A stretch of DNA of 64,000 bases from Pseudidiomarina sediminum DSM 21906. Lineage in GTDB: Bacteria; Pseudomonadota; Gammaproteobacteria; Enterobacterales; Alteromonadaceae. The stretch spans positions 20,193 to 84,192 of the forward strand of contig NZ_AUHL01000008.1 in NCBI RefSeq assembly GCF_000423165.1, in the 5' to 3' direction. The notes under the pieces are model-generated. The model had not been told where the DNA came from. It was given only the letters and a program-made list of their open reading frames with translations, and did not search any database. Every line of letters starts with the position of its first letter. Position 1 is the stretch's first letter. Positions 45,442 through 54,011 of the stretch are shown here, in pieces. A program made the translations under genes and the position numbers.

Positions 45442-47970
45442 ATGAAAAAATCCTATTTAGCCTGCCTCATCGCGCTAAGTTGCGGGGCACAAATTCCGTT
45501 AGCTTATGCCCAGCAGGTGACGGAAACCGAAAGCACTGATGAAACCATGGAAGAAGTGGTGACCATCGGCAACCGTGCAGCCATTCAAGAAGCCATGAAC
45601 CAGCAGCGTAACGCCGGTGGCATTATTAATGTCTTGAAAAAAGACGATATGGGCAAATTGCAAGACGACAGCGTGAGTGACGCGTTGCAGCGTATTCCTG
45701 GATTGTCCGTTGAACGCGACCAAGGTGAAGGGCGCTTTATTCGGATTCGAGGGCTGGCACCTGATTTGAACTCAGTCTCGTACAACGGCACCATGCTGGC
45801 AGCACCTGAAGCAGGGCGTCGTGCGGTTGCCTTGGACGTGATCCCATCGGATTTGTTGGAGTCGATTGAAGTTAGTAAAACCCTAACACCAGACCAAGCA
45901 GCGGGCAGCCTCGGTGGTAACATCGAACTAAAAAGTATGACGGCGTTTGACCGCGACGGAGCGTTCTACTCATTAACCACCGACCTTGGCTATAACCAGC
46001 AAGCCAGTGAGACCAACCCAAAAGTGTCGGGGGTGCTCAGTAACACTTTTGATCTTGGTGATAAGCAAGATGTGCTTGGGGTTGCGTTAGCCGCGAGCTA
46101 TCACGACCGCTCGTTTACCACGGACAACGTTGAGACCGGTGGTAACTGGGATCTTGATGAGCCGGGCTTAGAAGAGTTTGAGTACCGTGCTTATTCGGTC
46201 AATCGCGAGCGCACGGGCTTAGCCTTAAACATCGACTTACGCCCAGACGATCAGCAGTCCTACTACTTGCGTACGCTGTACAGTGAATTCGCCGACAGTG
46301 AAATTCGGCAGGGCTTGATTGCGGAATTTGCCGACCCGTTAACCGCTGGTACGCAAAGTGCTGGTGAGCTTGTACGCGAATTGAAAGACCGTAAAGAAAC
46401 CCAAGAAATTCAGGCTATTGTACTCGGTACAAAACACCAGTTTGGTGATTGGACCGTACAACTTGAAGGCGGCCGTAGTGAAGCCAATGAAACCCAGCCG
46501 TTTGCTATTGGTGGTGCGCAGTTTAAACAAGAATTTGACGACGGTTTAGGGTATCGCGGCCAGCAACGCTTGCAATTGATTGCGCCCGATCAAGCCTATC
46601 AAACCAGCGGTTATGAGCTGGATGAAGTGGAAGTCAGCGATGCGTATACCGAAGAGACTGAAAACAATATCAAACTTGACGTTGCCTATGACCTTTTACA
46701 TCGCGACTTTCAGGCAACCCTTAAGTCTGGGGTGAAATTGAGTCAGCGTGAGAAGACTGCCCGCGAAGACATTTTTATCTACGAAGACTTTGCCGACCTC
46801 GGCGTGAGTGGATTAACGCTTGACGACTACCGTGGTGCAGATGTGGATTATGGTTTGGCGCAGTTTGGTCCAGGCATTCAAGCTGATGCCTTGTGGCAGA
46901 TGTTGGCACCGCTTGACCGTGCCGCATTTCGTGACGACGTTGAGTCAGCCATTGCCAGTTACGGGATTGATGAAGATATCTCGGCAGCCTATTTGATGGC
47001 GGATATTCAATTAGGGAATTGGCAGATCATCACCGGTGCGCGTTATGAGCACGATGAGCGGAATGCGCAAGGGATGCGTTATGACGACGCCACCGGCAGC
47101 TTTACCGCAGTCACCGATAGCTACAGTAACGCTCGCTGGTTACCAAGTTTGGTTACTCGCTACGATATTAACGACACCACCATTTTACGGATGGCGTATA
47201 GCACGGGTATGGTGCGGCCTAACTTTGAGCAGTTACGCCCAAGCTATTACCTAGAGAATGATGACGGCGACTTAAAAGCAGAGTTTGGTAACCCGGACTT
47301 AGCACCTTTGACCTCGAGTAACTTCGACTTCGGCATTGAACATTACGATGAAACCTTAGGTGTTATTTCTGCCATCGCGTTTTATAAGGACATCAAAAAC
47401 TTTGTTTACGAAGCCGATGTTGCCGGGCGCCCAGGTTATGAAGATTTTGACGAAGCAGAAACCTACATTAATGGTGATGATGCTTATGTTTACGGTCTTG
47501 AGTTGAACTACGTTCATCAAGTGAAAGGCTTCAATAGTTGGTTGGATAACTTCCTATTCAGCAGCAACTTAACCTTTACCGACTCAGAAGCTACCGTCGA
47601 TTGGTTAGATGATGGGGTGTTGCTCACGCGCGATATTCCGTTACCAAGCCAGTCAGATACCACCGCCAACTTAGCCATTGGCTATGAAACGGCAGACCTT
47701 AGCTTGCGTCTTGCGGCCAACTATAAATCGAAATACTTGGTTGAGTTGGGCGACATCGAAGACAGCCGCTATGACGCCTATGAAGATGACAATATGACGG
47801 TGGACTTCTCTGCTAAATGGTTGCTCAGCGATGCCATTAGCTTATCGTTTGCGGCCAATAACATCACTGATGAACCTTTCTATGTGTATACCGGCTCACG
47901 CCGTTACAACACCCAATATGAGCAGTATGGCCGCAGTTACACCTTGGGCTTACAAATTACCAACTGGTAG
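45442..47970 (+). CDS. TonB-dependent receptor (Caulobacter-type), probable phytate or inositol phosphate uptake
   Basis: An 842-residue outer-membrane receptor. The signal peptide ends near AYAQ; a TonB-box-like EEVVTIG follows, then a plug domain with DDSVSDALQRIPGLSVERDQGEGRFIRIRG and SLGGNIELKS, then a large barrel that ends SYTLGLQITNW. This is the TIGR01782-type receptor used for complex organic substrates. The phytase gene starts nine bases downstream, so the pair is probably one operon. No partner inner-membrane transporter is next to it; the substrate is inferred from the phytase. Confidence 0.87.
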   Translation: MKKSYLACLIALSCGAQIPLAYAQQVTETESTDETMEEVVTIGNRAAIQEAMNQQRNAGGIINVLKKDDMGKLQDDSVSDALQRIPGLSVERDQGEGRFIRIRGLAPDLNSVSYNGTMLAAPEAGRRAVALDVIPSDLLESIEVSKTLTPDQAAGSLGGNIELKSMTAFDRDGAFYSLTTDLGYNQQASETNPKVSGVLSNTFDLGDKQDVLGVALAASYHDRSFTTDNVETGGNWDLDEPGLEEFEYRAYSVNRERTGLALNIDLRPDDQQSYYLRTLYSEFADSEIRQGLIAEFADPLTAGTQSAGELVRELKDRKETQEIQAIVLGTKHQFGDWTVQLEGGRSEANETQPFAIGGAQFKQEFDDGLGYRGQQRLQLIAPDQAYQTSGYELDEVEVSDAYTEETENNIKLDVAYDLLHRDFQATLKSGVKLSQREKTAREDIFIYEDFADLGVSGLTLDDYRGADVDYGLAQFGPGIQADALWQMLAPLDRAAFRDDVESAIASYGIDEDISAAYLMADIQLGNWQIITGARYEHDERNAQGMRYDDATGSFTAVTDSYSNARWLPSLVTRYDINDTTILRMAYSTGMVRPNFEQLRPSYYLENDDGDLKAEFGNPDLAPLTSSNFDFGIEHYDETLGVISAIAFYKDIKNFVYEADVAGRPGYEDFDEAETYINGDDAYVYGLELNYVHQVKGFNSWLDNFLFSSNLTFTDSEATVDWLDDGVLLTRDIPLPSQSDTTANLAIGYETADLSLRLAANYKSKYLVELGDIEDSRYDAYEDDNMTVDFSAKWLLSDAISLSFAANNITDEPFYVYTGSRRYNTQYEQYGRSYTLGLQITNW

Positions 47971-47979
47971 GGAGACCTT

Positions 47980-49791
47980 ATGAAATTAAAACGTTCTACG
48001 TTGGCGTTGGCACTTTTCAGTGCCAGCGCTTGTACGTCACAAGCCACAGATTTACAAGACACGCGTCACCAAGTGCAGCATCAGGGGCACACCTACTCGG
48101 TGACCAGCGAAGGACTTTATGCGGCTGGGCAACTGGTTCGCCGCGGCGAATTTGAACACTTGCGCAGTTTAGCGTTGGAAGATGGCGGCCTGGTGATGGC
48201 GGCCATGGAAGGGAACACACAGTTCTTACACCTTTGGTTAGCTCAAGGGGACAATGTTGATGCCCTTTGGCAGGGGGAGATCAGTAGCCGTGTGGTCGAA
48301 GATCTGTGTTTTTACCAGAGCCAAGAGAACCAGCAAACCACCTTATTTTTGCTCGGTGGTCGCGGTGGGGCTGAACAACTGTTACTGCGTCAAGACCAAC
48401 AATGGCTTGCGCAGCCGTTAGCGATCCGCGATGTCAATGTACCTTTTGATGCGACTGCTTGCGCGGTTGATCAACAGCGTGGCACCTTGTTTGTTGCTGA
48501 AGCAGACCAAGCCGTGTGGGCCTATCAAGCTGAACCCGAAGTGGACGAAGGGCGTCAGCTGGTTGCCGCGAAAGCGCCGTTTGGGCAGCTCCAAAACGAA
48601 ATCAAGGGGCTTGAGGTGCTGCACAACGGTGCCTTAGCTGTCCTTGAGGAAGAACCACCGCGTCTACTTATGTACACGCGTGAGGAAGATGGATTGCAGT
48701 TCAGTAGCGCGCAAGCCATTGCCGAGCTCGAAGCATTGACGGATGTTGTGGAACTGACGCCGGGCCAATTGCTCTTGACCCATGAAGATGGTCTAGCGAC
48801 GCGGACCGCGCAAGTACCGGTCGCAACCAGTGTGTCAGCGCCGCCCGCGACTCCCGTTAACCAAGTTGCAGCGACCTTACAAACGACTCCTTCACCACGT
48901 CGCGGTGATGCCATTGACGATCCTGCCGTATGGGTGCATCCGCAACAGCCGGCACAAAGTCGAATTCTGGCGACGGACAAACGTACCGGTTTGTATGTTT
49001 ATGATATGAATGGCGCAGTGGTGCAAGAGCTTGCTATCGGCCGACTCAATAACGTGGATGTACGTGGCAATGTTGCCGCTGCGACCTTGCGTGATGACAA
49101 CAGCATTCAATTGTTTGAGATTAGTGCTGAAGGTGAGTTTTCACTCGGCGCCAAAGTGCGTACTGATGTCGACGAGATTTATGGTTTGTGCATGGGGTAT
49201 GACGCGCAAACGGAGCAAACCTCTGTTTATATCAACAATAAAGGCGGGCGCATTCAGCACTTCGTGCTAACTGCCGATGGCGCAACGTTTGCACGTGAAA
49301 TGACCGTACCTTCACAGCCAGAAGGTTGTGTGGTGGATGACGCCACTCAGCGCTTGTTCGTTGGCGAGGAAGATGTCGCGGTGTGGCAGTTTGATGCGCG
49401 TGCAAGTGCGACAACGCAAGGGCAAGCGGTGATTCATGTTGCTGACCATGCGGAACTGGTTGACGATATCGAAGGTCTTGCATACGCCGTAGTCGACGGT
49501 GAACCCTTGTTGTTTGTTTCTAGTCAAGGCAACGATAGTTATATCGTGTTTGATGGTGAAGCGCCTTGGGCGTTGCGTTCACATTTTCGTATTCGCACCA
49601 ATCCAGCGATGGGTATTGACGGAGCCTCTGAGACCGATGGTATCGAGGTGACTACGGCGAATCTGGGGCCGCAGTTTCCACAAGGAGCTTTGCTGGTGCA
49701 AGACGGTCGTAATCGGATGCCTGAAGCAGGTCAAAACGTGAAGGTAGTGCCATTGGAAGCGATTCTACAGACGCTCAACAGTCACGAGTAA
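47980..49791 (+). CDS. Dual-domain beta-propeller phytase
   Basis: A 603-residue secreted enzyme. The signal peptide ends near SASACTSQ, with a weak lipobox-like cysteine. The C-terminal domain (about 300-600) has the beta-propeller phytase blocks DAIDDPAVWVHP, GRLNNVDVRG, DEIYGLCMGYD, PEGCVVDDAT, GEEDVAVWQF, DIEGLAYAV and SSQGNDSY, which hold the calcium and phosphate sites. The N-terminal half is a second, degenerate propeller-like domain lacking the acidic set, as in dual-domain phytases. Calcium-dependent hydrolysis of phytate is predicted. Confidence 0.9.
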   Translation: MKLKRSTLALALFSASACTSQATDLQDTRHQVQHQGHTYSVTSEGLYAAGQLVRRGEFEHLRSLALEDGGLVMAAMEGNTQFLHLWLAQGDNVDALWQGEISSRVVEDLCFYQSQENQQTTLFLLGGRGGAEQLLLRQDQQWLAQPLAIRDVNVPFDATACAVDQQRGTLFVAEADQAVWAYQAEPEVDEGRQLVAAKAPFGQLQNEIKGLEVLHNGALAVLEEEPPRLLMYTREEDGLQFSSAQAIAELEALTDVVELTPGQLLLTHEDGLATRTAQVPVATSVSAPPATPVNQVAATLQTTPSPRRGDAIDDPAVWVHPQQPAQSRILATDKRTGLYVYDMNGAVVQELAIGRLNNVDVRGNVAAATLRDDNSIQLFEISAEGEFSLGAKVRTDVDEIYGLCMGYDAQTEQTSVYINNKGGRIQHFVLTADGATFAREMTVPSQPEGCVVDDATQRLFVGEEDVAVWQFDARASATTQGQAVIHVADHAELVDDIEGLAYAVVDGEPLLFVSSQGNDSYIVFDGEAPWALRSHFRIRTNPAMGIDGASETDGIEVTTANLGPQFPQGALLVQDGRNRMPEAGQNVKVVPLEAILQTLNSHE

Positions 49792-49804
49792 CGTATGTGA
49801 GGGC

Positions 49805-49839
49805 AAAAGCCGAAGCAAGGGATTGCTTCGGCTTTTTTT
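49805..49839. terminator. Terminator between phytase and PAP-like genes
   Basis: AAAAGCCGAAGCAA, loop GGGA, TTGCTTCGGCTTTT followed by further T residues: 14-bp arms with a T-tract. It serves both convergent genes. Confidence 0.9.
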
Positions 49840-49843
49840 ATGG

Positions 49844-51298
49844 CTAATCGTTGCTGCCGGCAGGCGCGTAAATTAAGTCTGTACCGTTCCAGCAGCGGCT
49901 GGCTTTGGTACGCGGATGATCACCACAGAGTCGTGGTGCGGTAGTCGGTTGCTCATCAGTAACCTGCTTACTGCCATCGGCATTTTTATGAATGGTAAAC
50001 CCATCATAAAGTTCTCCCGTGGCAGTGTACGAGCGATAGGTGAGCTGCTGTTCAGTGAAGTCTAAGGTTTGGTAGAGTTGGGTGTCTTCTGCGTAGCGCG
50101 CCATCTGTTGTTTGGCCTGGTCGCTCACCAAATACATCTTCGGACCGGCTACAGTGACCGTGTACATTGGCCCTTGTGCTGCTGCATCGGTAGCAGCACG
50201 GGTGCGGCCATAGGTGTGATCATGACCTTGTAACACCACATCAACGTTGTACTTCTCGTAAATCGGTTGCCAATGCTCTCGCAGTGGTGGGTTGTCACGC
50301 CCACGTGAAACCGAGTGCAAGGGGTGATGATGAATGACGATGGTCCATTGTTGTGGGTTATTGGCAAGTACGTGCTCCAACCACTCTGCCTGTTGGCGCG
50401 CTTTTTCTGGCGATTGCATCGCTTCAGTTGAATCCAGCGCAATGTAACGCACGCCTTGATAATCAGTGTAATAGACGGTCGCAGTTAATCCTTCCGGGCC
50501 ATTGTCGGGTAAGGCAAACTGTGCTTTCCAATGCGGTAAAATGTGTCGTGTTTCATCGTTATCGTCACTGCTGAATTCATGGTTTCCAGAACTTGGAATT
50601 TGCGTCACACTGCCGCCCATCCAGCTGAGGGCTTGAAACCATTCACCCCATTCGTCGTCGTGAATACCGTAACGTGAGTTCACTAAGTCACCTGCGTACA
50701 ACATAACTTTTGCTTGCGGTGCATGACGAAAGGCTTCGCGAACGGTGCGCGCGTAGTGCGAAAGCAGGGCGTTCTGACCATCGCCAAAATAGAGGGCGGT
50801 GTAGGGTGAGAATTCTGCTTTCGGCGTGCGAAATTGCAGCCACTCGCTCCAGGTATCGTCGCCTTTGACACGGTAGGCATAAAGGGTGTCAGGTTTTAAC
50901 TCGGTAAGGTGGACGCGGTGATGGTGCGCGTCTCCATTCGGAGTGCTGTGCGCGGTATAACTGCCGCGTTGTTCATGGGCATGGAGGTGGAGGCCGGGGC
51001 TTGCACCTGCTTCCGTAATTTGGACGACACTTTCTTCGACCTTGGCGTGGGTCCGCCAGCTGATCGTTTGGCTGTGTTCGGGGTGTTCGCCGGGAAGCAG
51101 CACAATACGATCTGGGAACGCCGTGGGCGCATAGCGCGTGACTTGGCTAGGCACTAAAGTATTGGCTTCACGTACCGACGCGGCTTCATCTGCGTTGACG
51201 GTTGCTGTATAGGTGAGCGCCGGACTAAACAGCAGGGCAAGCGATAAGGCCAGCCGACTGGGCTGGCGTAGGTGTGAACAAGACATAATGATCACCAT
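49844..51298 (-). CDS. Secreted purple-acid-phosphatase-like metallophosphoesterase
   Basis: A 484-residue protein with a signal peptide, an N-terminal Fn3-like purple acid phosphatase domain (TISWRTHAKVEESVVQIT, AYRVKGDDTWSEWLQFRTPK), and a calcineurin-like domain with FGDGQN, MLYAGDLVNSRYG, SSGNHEFSSDD, VIHHHPLHS, and LQGHDHTYGR. All metal-binding motifs are present. It faces the phytase gene and could take the organic phosphates released. Two in-frame ATGs (51298, 51286) give the same mature protein. Confidence 0.88.
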   Translation of the reverse strand: MVIIMSCSHLRQPSRLALSLALLFSPALTYTATVNADEAASVREANTLVPSQVTRYAPTAFPDRIVLLPGEHPEHSQTISWRTHAKVEESVVQITEAGASPGLHLHAHEQRGSYTAHSTPNGDAHHHRVHLTELKPDTLYAYRVKGDDTWSEWLQFRTPKAEFSPYTALYFGDGQNALLSHYARTVREAFRHAPQAKVMLYAGDLVNSRYGIHDDEWGEWFQALSWMGGSVTQIPSSGNHEFSSDDNDETRHILPHWKAQFALPDNGPEGLTATVYYTDYQGVRYIALDSTEAMQSPEKARQQAEWLEHVLANNPQQWTIVIHHHPLHSVSRGRDNPPLREHWQPIYEKYNVDVVLQGHDHTYGRTRAATDAAAQGPMYTVTVAGPKMYLVSDQAKQQMARYAEDTQLYQTLDFTEQQLTYRSYTATGELYDGFTIHKNADGSKQVTDEQPTTAPRLCGDHPRTKASRCWNGTDLIYAPAGSND

Positions 51299-51330
51299 TG
51301 TTGAGGGTTATTGTGATCATCGATGCTAAC

Positions 51331-51366
51331 GCACGAGTGTGTCATCAAGATGAAACACACAAGTGC
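51331..51366. repeat. Imperfect inverted repeat upstream of PAP-like gene
   Basis: GCAC-GA-GTGTGTCATC pairs with GATGAAACACAC-AA-GTGC. It lies between the PAP-like start and the end of the glutaredoxin-MauE gene, which share a strand. It could be an operator for the phosphatase or a weak terminator for the upstream gene; no T-run is present. Confidence 0.4.
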
Positions 51367-51387
51367 TAGTGAGCTAAAAAGACCTCT

Positions 51388-52131
51388 TTACAATTTACCT
51401 ATCATCCACAGCGCCATGGCAATCATCATCAGGTTCTCGGTAAGAGATACAAACCCTAGAGGTACATTGCTTGAACCGCCGACACAGGCACATTTGAGTT
51501 CACGTTTATCAAGGTAAACCGCTTTAAACACAGAAATCGCGCCAATACTCCCGATGATGAAAGCGAGCGGAATGGCGAGGTAAAGCGCAACATTAGCGAC
51601 CATTAGCAACCCAGCTAAGCCCTCGGCAAATGGATAAATATAGCTGTAGGGAACCCAGCGCTTGGCAAGCAGATCGTAATTGAGAAACATGGTTGAAAAA
51701 GTTTCGACATCTTGTAATTTCAACAGGGCAAGTACCACCATCGAGAAGCCAATAAACCATTCGAGCGTTTGCCAGCTGAGGACCTCGCCGAAACTCAGCC
51801 AGCTAGTCCCCAGTGCCAATAAAGCGGTCATCGTGAAGAGAGCAATTACCGGCTGATAGCTGGTTTGCTCAGGGTCTGGTACTGATTTTCCTAAGTATGC
51901 ACGGACAGCCTCGTAACCTCCGATACGTTCGCCATTAATCACCACTTGTGGCGTGGTTTTAACATTAAAGCGTTGCTTTATTTCTTCCGCTTGCGCATGA
52001 CTTGTCAAGCGCTGGTCATCAACGCTGTAGCCATTACTTTTTAACAGGTGACGGACTTTAAGACCGTAGGGGCATTGATGTTCTTCGCTGTCGAGACGAT
52101 AGAGTGTGGCGTGTTTGTGAGCGTCACTCAT
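51388..52131 (-). CDS. Glutaredoxin-MauE fusion, membrane redox protein
   Basis: A 247-residue protein. Residues 1-85 form a glutaredoxin-like domain with the CPYG active site (EEHQCPYGLKVRHLL) and the cis-proline block TTPQVVINGERIGGYEAV. Residues 95-247 form a four-helix MauE/DoxX-like membrane domain with a paired-cysteine loop KCACVGGSSNVPLG. The fusion suggests transfer of reducing equivalents across the inner membrane for disulfide handling. ATG 52131 follows GGAGGTAGTA. No thiol partner gene is obvious next to it. Confidence 0.85.
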   Translation of the reverse strand: MSDAHKHATLYRLDSEEHQCPYGLKVRHLLKSNGYSVDDQRLTSHAQAEEIKQRFNVKTTPQVVINGERIGGYEAVRAYLGKSVPDPEQTSYQPVIALFTMTALLALGTSWLSFGEVLSWQTLEWFIGFSMVVLALLKLQDVETFSTMFLNYDLLAKRWVPYSYIYPFAEGLAGLLMVANVALYLAIPLAFIIGSIGAISVFKAVYLDKRELKCACVGGSSNVPLGFVSLTENLMMIAMALWMIGKL

Positions 52132-52213
52132 TACTACCTCCAAGGTTGCGATTTACCTCAGAGGTAGTACAAAAAAGGCTTTAATTCAAATAAGTTACGA
52201 TAAATTTACGCCT

Positions 52214-53101
52214 TTATTCGGCAACCGTATTGATGAGCGATAGGTAAGCTTTAACAAAACGTTCTGGACTTTGCTCGTCGACGCCGAAGTAAAGACTGGG
52301 TTCAATCAACTCCATTTCCATCAGGGCTGGTGTGCCATCGTCAAGAAGCGCGATATCGATACGCGCGTAGAGTAAGGTTTCTTGCACTGCGGCCAAGGCC
52401 TTACTGGCTAGCGCTTCAACCGCTGCCGGTGGCTGGGTTGCGAAAAAGCGACCGCCATGCTCCTCTTGCACACGAAAATCGCCTGCTGCCGGGCACTTTT
52501 GGATGCAGTGGCTGAACTGATCGGCAAAATAGAACAACGAGTATTCCCCGTGCTCGACGATAGAGCGCACGAAGGGTTGAACCATGTAATGACGGTGTGC
52601 GCCAAAACACTGCGCCAATTCACTTAACTGCTTTGCAGCAATTGTGGTTGCGGGCAGGCGGAAGGTATCGTCGGCATTGGCAGACACACAAGGCTTGATG
52701 ATCAACTCTTGCTGCGGCCAGCGTTGCTGTGCTTGGACGAGATCGCTGGCAACGTTGCCGCAGCCCCAGAGCGTTGGGATCAGTTGCACGTTTTGCTGTT
52801 CTAAATCGCGTAAATAGCGTTTGTCGGCATTCCACGTCACAATAGCGCGCGAATTGAACAGTCGCGCGGTGGAGGCTTCAATCGTCGCCAGTACCTCAAG
52901 GAACTGCTCACAGTCATCTTGATAGTCCCATGGCGAGCGGATAATGACTGCGTCGTAGCGATTCCAGTCCTGCGTCGTGTCGCGCCATGACACCATACTT
53001 ACGTCAATACCGTGCGCTTGAAATGGCGCGATCAGTAAGTCGTCATAAGCGAAAAAACCTTCAAGGCTGTCCATCGTCAGGATCGCAACCTGTTGTTTCA
53101 T
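52214..53101 (-). CDS. ATP-grasp family ligase
   Basis: A 295-residue RimK/glutathione-synthetase-like ATP-grasp protein. The motifs are IRSPWDYQDD in the preATP-grasp domain, LIIKPCVSANADDTFR, VEHGEYSLFYF, GDFRVQEEHGG, and ARIDIALL followed by MEMELIEPSLYF for metal and ATP binding. Proteins of this group join a carboxylate to an amine; the substrates are unknown. ATG 53101 is preferred, with GAGG six bases upstream. A YkoF-like gene lies 12 bases upstream on the same strand, so both are probably co-transcribed. Confidence 0.82.
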   Translation of the reverse strand: MKQQVAILTMDSLEGFFAYDDLLIAPFQAHGIDVSMVSWRDTTQDWNRYDAVIIRSPWDYQDDCEQFLEVLATIEASTARLFNSRAIVTWNADKRYLRDLEQQNVQLIPTLWGCGNVASDLVQAQQRWPQQELIIKPCVSANADDTFRLPATTIAAKQLSELAQCFGAHRHYMVQPFVRSIVEHGEYSLFYFADQFSHCIQKCPAAGDFRVQEEHGGRFFATQPPAAVEALASKALAAVQETLLYARIDIALLDDGTPALMEMELIEPSLYFGVDEQSPERFVKAYLSLINTVAE

Positions 53102-53113
53102 GCTCACCTCGAA

Positions 53114-53368
53114 TTAGTCTTGTGGACGCAGATCGCCATGGAGAAACTTGCAGACAAAAACGACTTTGCCGTATTGCTCGAAGGACCATTTGATACACGC
53201 CTGTAAGGCCGCCATGACCTCGTCGTAATCGCCAAACACTTGCGTGCTCAGTGTGTTGGTGAGGATATGTAAATTGGGGTATTGGTTGAGCTGGTCGATG
53301 AAACCTTTGATTGGTTCAAGGTAGTTATCTGCGAGCGGGTATTTACTGATTTCAATGGTTAATTGCAT
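53114..53368 (-). CDS. YkoF/MTH1187-like thiamine-binding-family small protein
   Basis: An 84-residue single-domain protein. The pattern LTIEISKYPLADNYLEPIK, LHILTNTLSTQVFGDYDEVM, and GKVVFVCKFLHGDL matches the YkoF-related ferredoxin-like fold, whose characterised members bind thiamine or hydroxymethylpyrimidine. It lies 12 bases upstream of the ATP-grasp gene. The role here is unknown; a ligand carrier or sensor for the ATP-grasp enzyme is speculation. Confidence 0.78.
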   Translation of the reverse strand: MQLTIEISKYPLADNYLEPIKGFIDQLNQYPNLHILTNTLSTQVFGDYDEVMAALQACIKWSFEQYGKVVFVCKFLHGDLRPQD

Positions 53369-53464
53369 GGCCGTAAGACTCCTTAATGCGAACGGGTGTG
53401 GGGCTGAGAGGCTAATCTAACACGTTGATGTTTCTTTACAATATCTCGATGTTGTAAAACGCGC

Positions 53465-53502
53465 GCAAAGCGACTTCACCTTCTGCAGCGCTTGACTATA
53501 GT
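53465..53502 (+). promoter_or_regulatory. Conserved BON promoter box, copy 2
   Basis: Begins GCAAAGCGACTTC and ends in TATAGT at positions 33-38 of the box, exactly as in copies 1 and 3. It lies 47 bases before the second BON ATG. Confidence 0.65.
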
Positions 53503-53549
53503 GGACTTAAAGCAACAGCGAAATCGGTCGCGATAAAGGAGAAAGCCCC

Positions 53550-53894
53550 ATGAAACTTAGCAGTGTGTTTACTTCAGTAGTATCGGTGATGACGCTAACC
53601 TTTGGTACCGTTGCCATGGCAGCAACGCTGCAAGATCCTGCGCAGCAAGGAATGCAGTTTGAACAAGAGCAAGCAGGGGACCATTTAAGTGATTCAGCCA
53701 TCACGGCCAATGTGAAAAGTGCATTAATGGCACAGGCCAGTGGCATGCAAATTAACGTTGAGACTACGGACGGTGTCGTCACGTTAAGCGGCTCGGTGGA
53801 AACCGAAGCTGATAGTTCAGCATTAGAGCGCATTGTGCGTAATGTTGAAGGCGTCAAGGATGTACGCAACGCGTTGGAGGCCACGTCTGAATAA
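53550..53894 (+). CDS. Periplasmic BON-domain protein, paralog 2
   Basis: A 114-residue secreted protein: signal peptide ending AMA, a short linker with ATLQDPAQQGMQFEQEQ, and one BON domain with LSDSAITANVKSALM, VETTDGVVTLSGSV, and VEGVKDVRNALEA. Closely similar to paralog 1 in length and order of segments. The ribosome binding site is AAAGGAGAAAGCCCC, nearly the same as for paralog 1. A monocistronic unit with its own promoter box and terminator. Confidence 0.88.
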   Translation: MKLSSVFTSVVSVMTLTFGTVAMAATLQDPAQQGMQFEQEQAGDHLSDSAITANVKSALMAQASGMQINVETTDGVVTLSGSVETEADSSALERIVRNVEGVKDVRNALEATSE

Positions 53895-53924
53895 GTCGTT
53901 TTTTCCACGCTCTCTACTCCCGTT

Positions 53925-53958
53925 GCCCCATACAGCCCCGCACTGTATGGGGCTTTTT
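53925..53958 (+). terminator. Rho-independent terminator after BON paralog 2
   Basis: GCCCCATACAG, seven-base loop, CTGTATGGGGC, TTTTT. The stem resembles that after paralog 1 (GCCCCATA core). Confidence 0.9.
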
Positions 53959-54011
53959 CTACGCGATGTCATAGGCTAAGCTGAAGTTTGAGTTCAGCAA
54001 CGGGAACAGTC

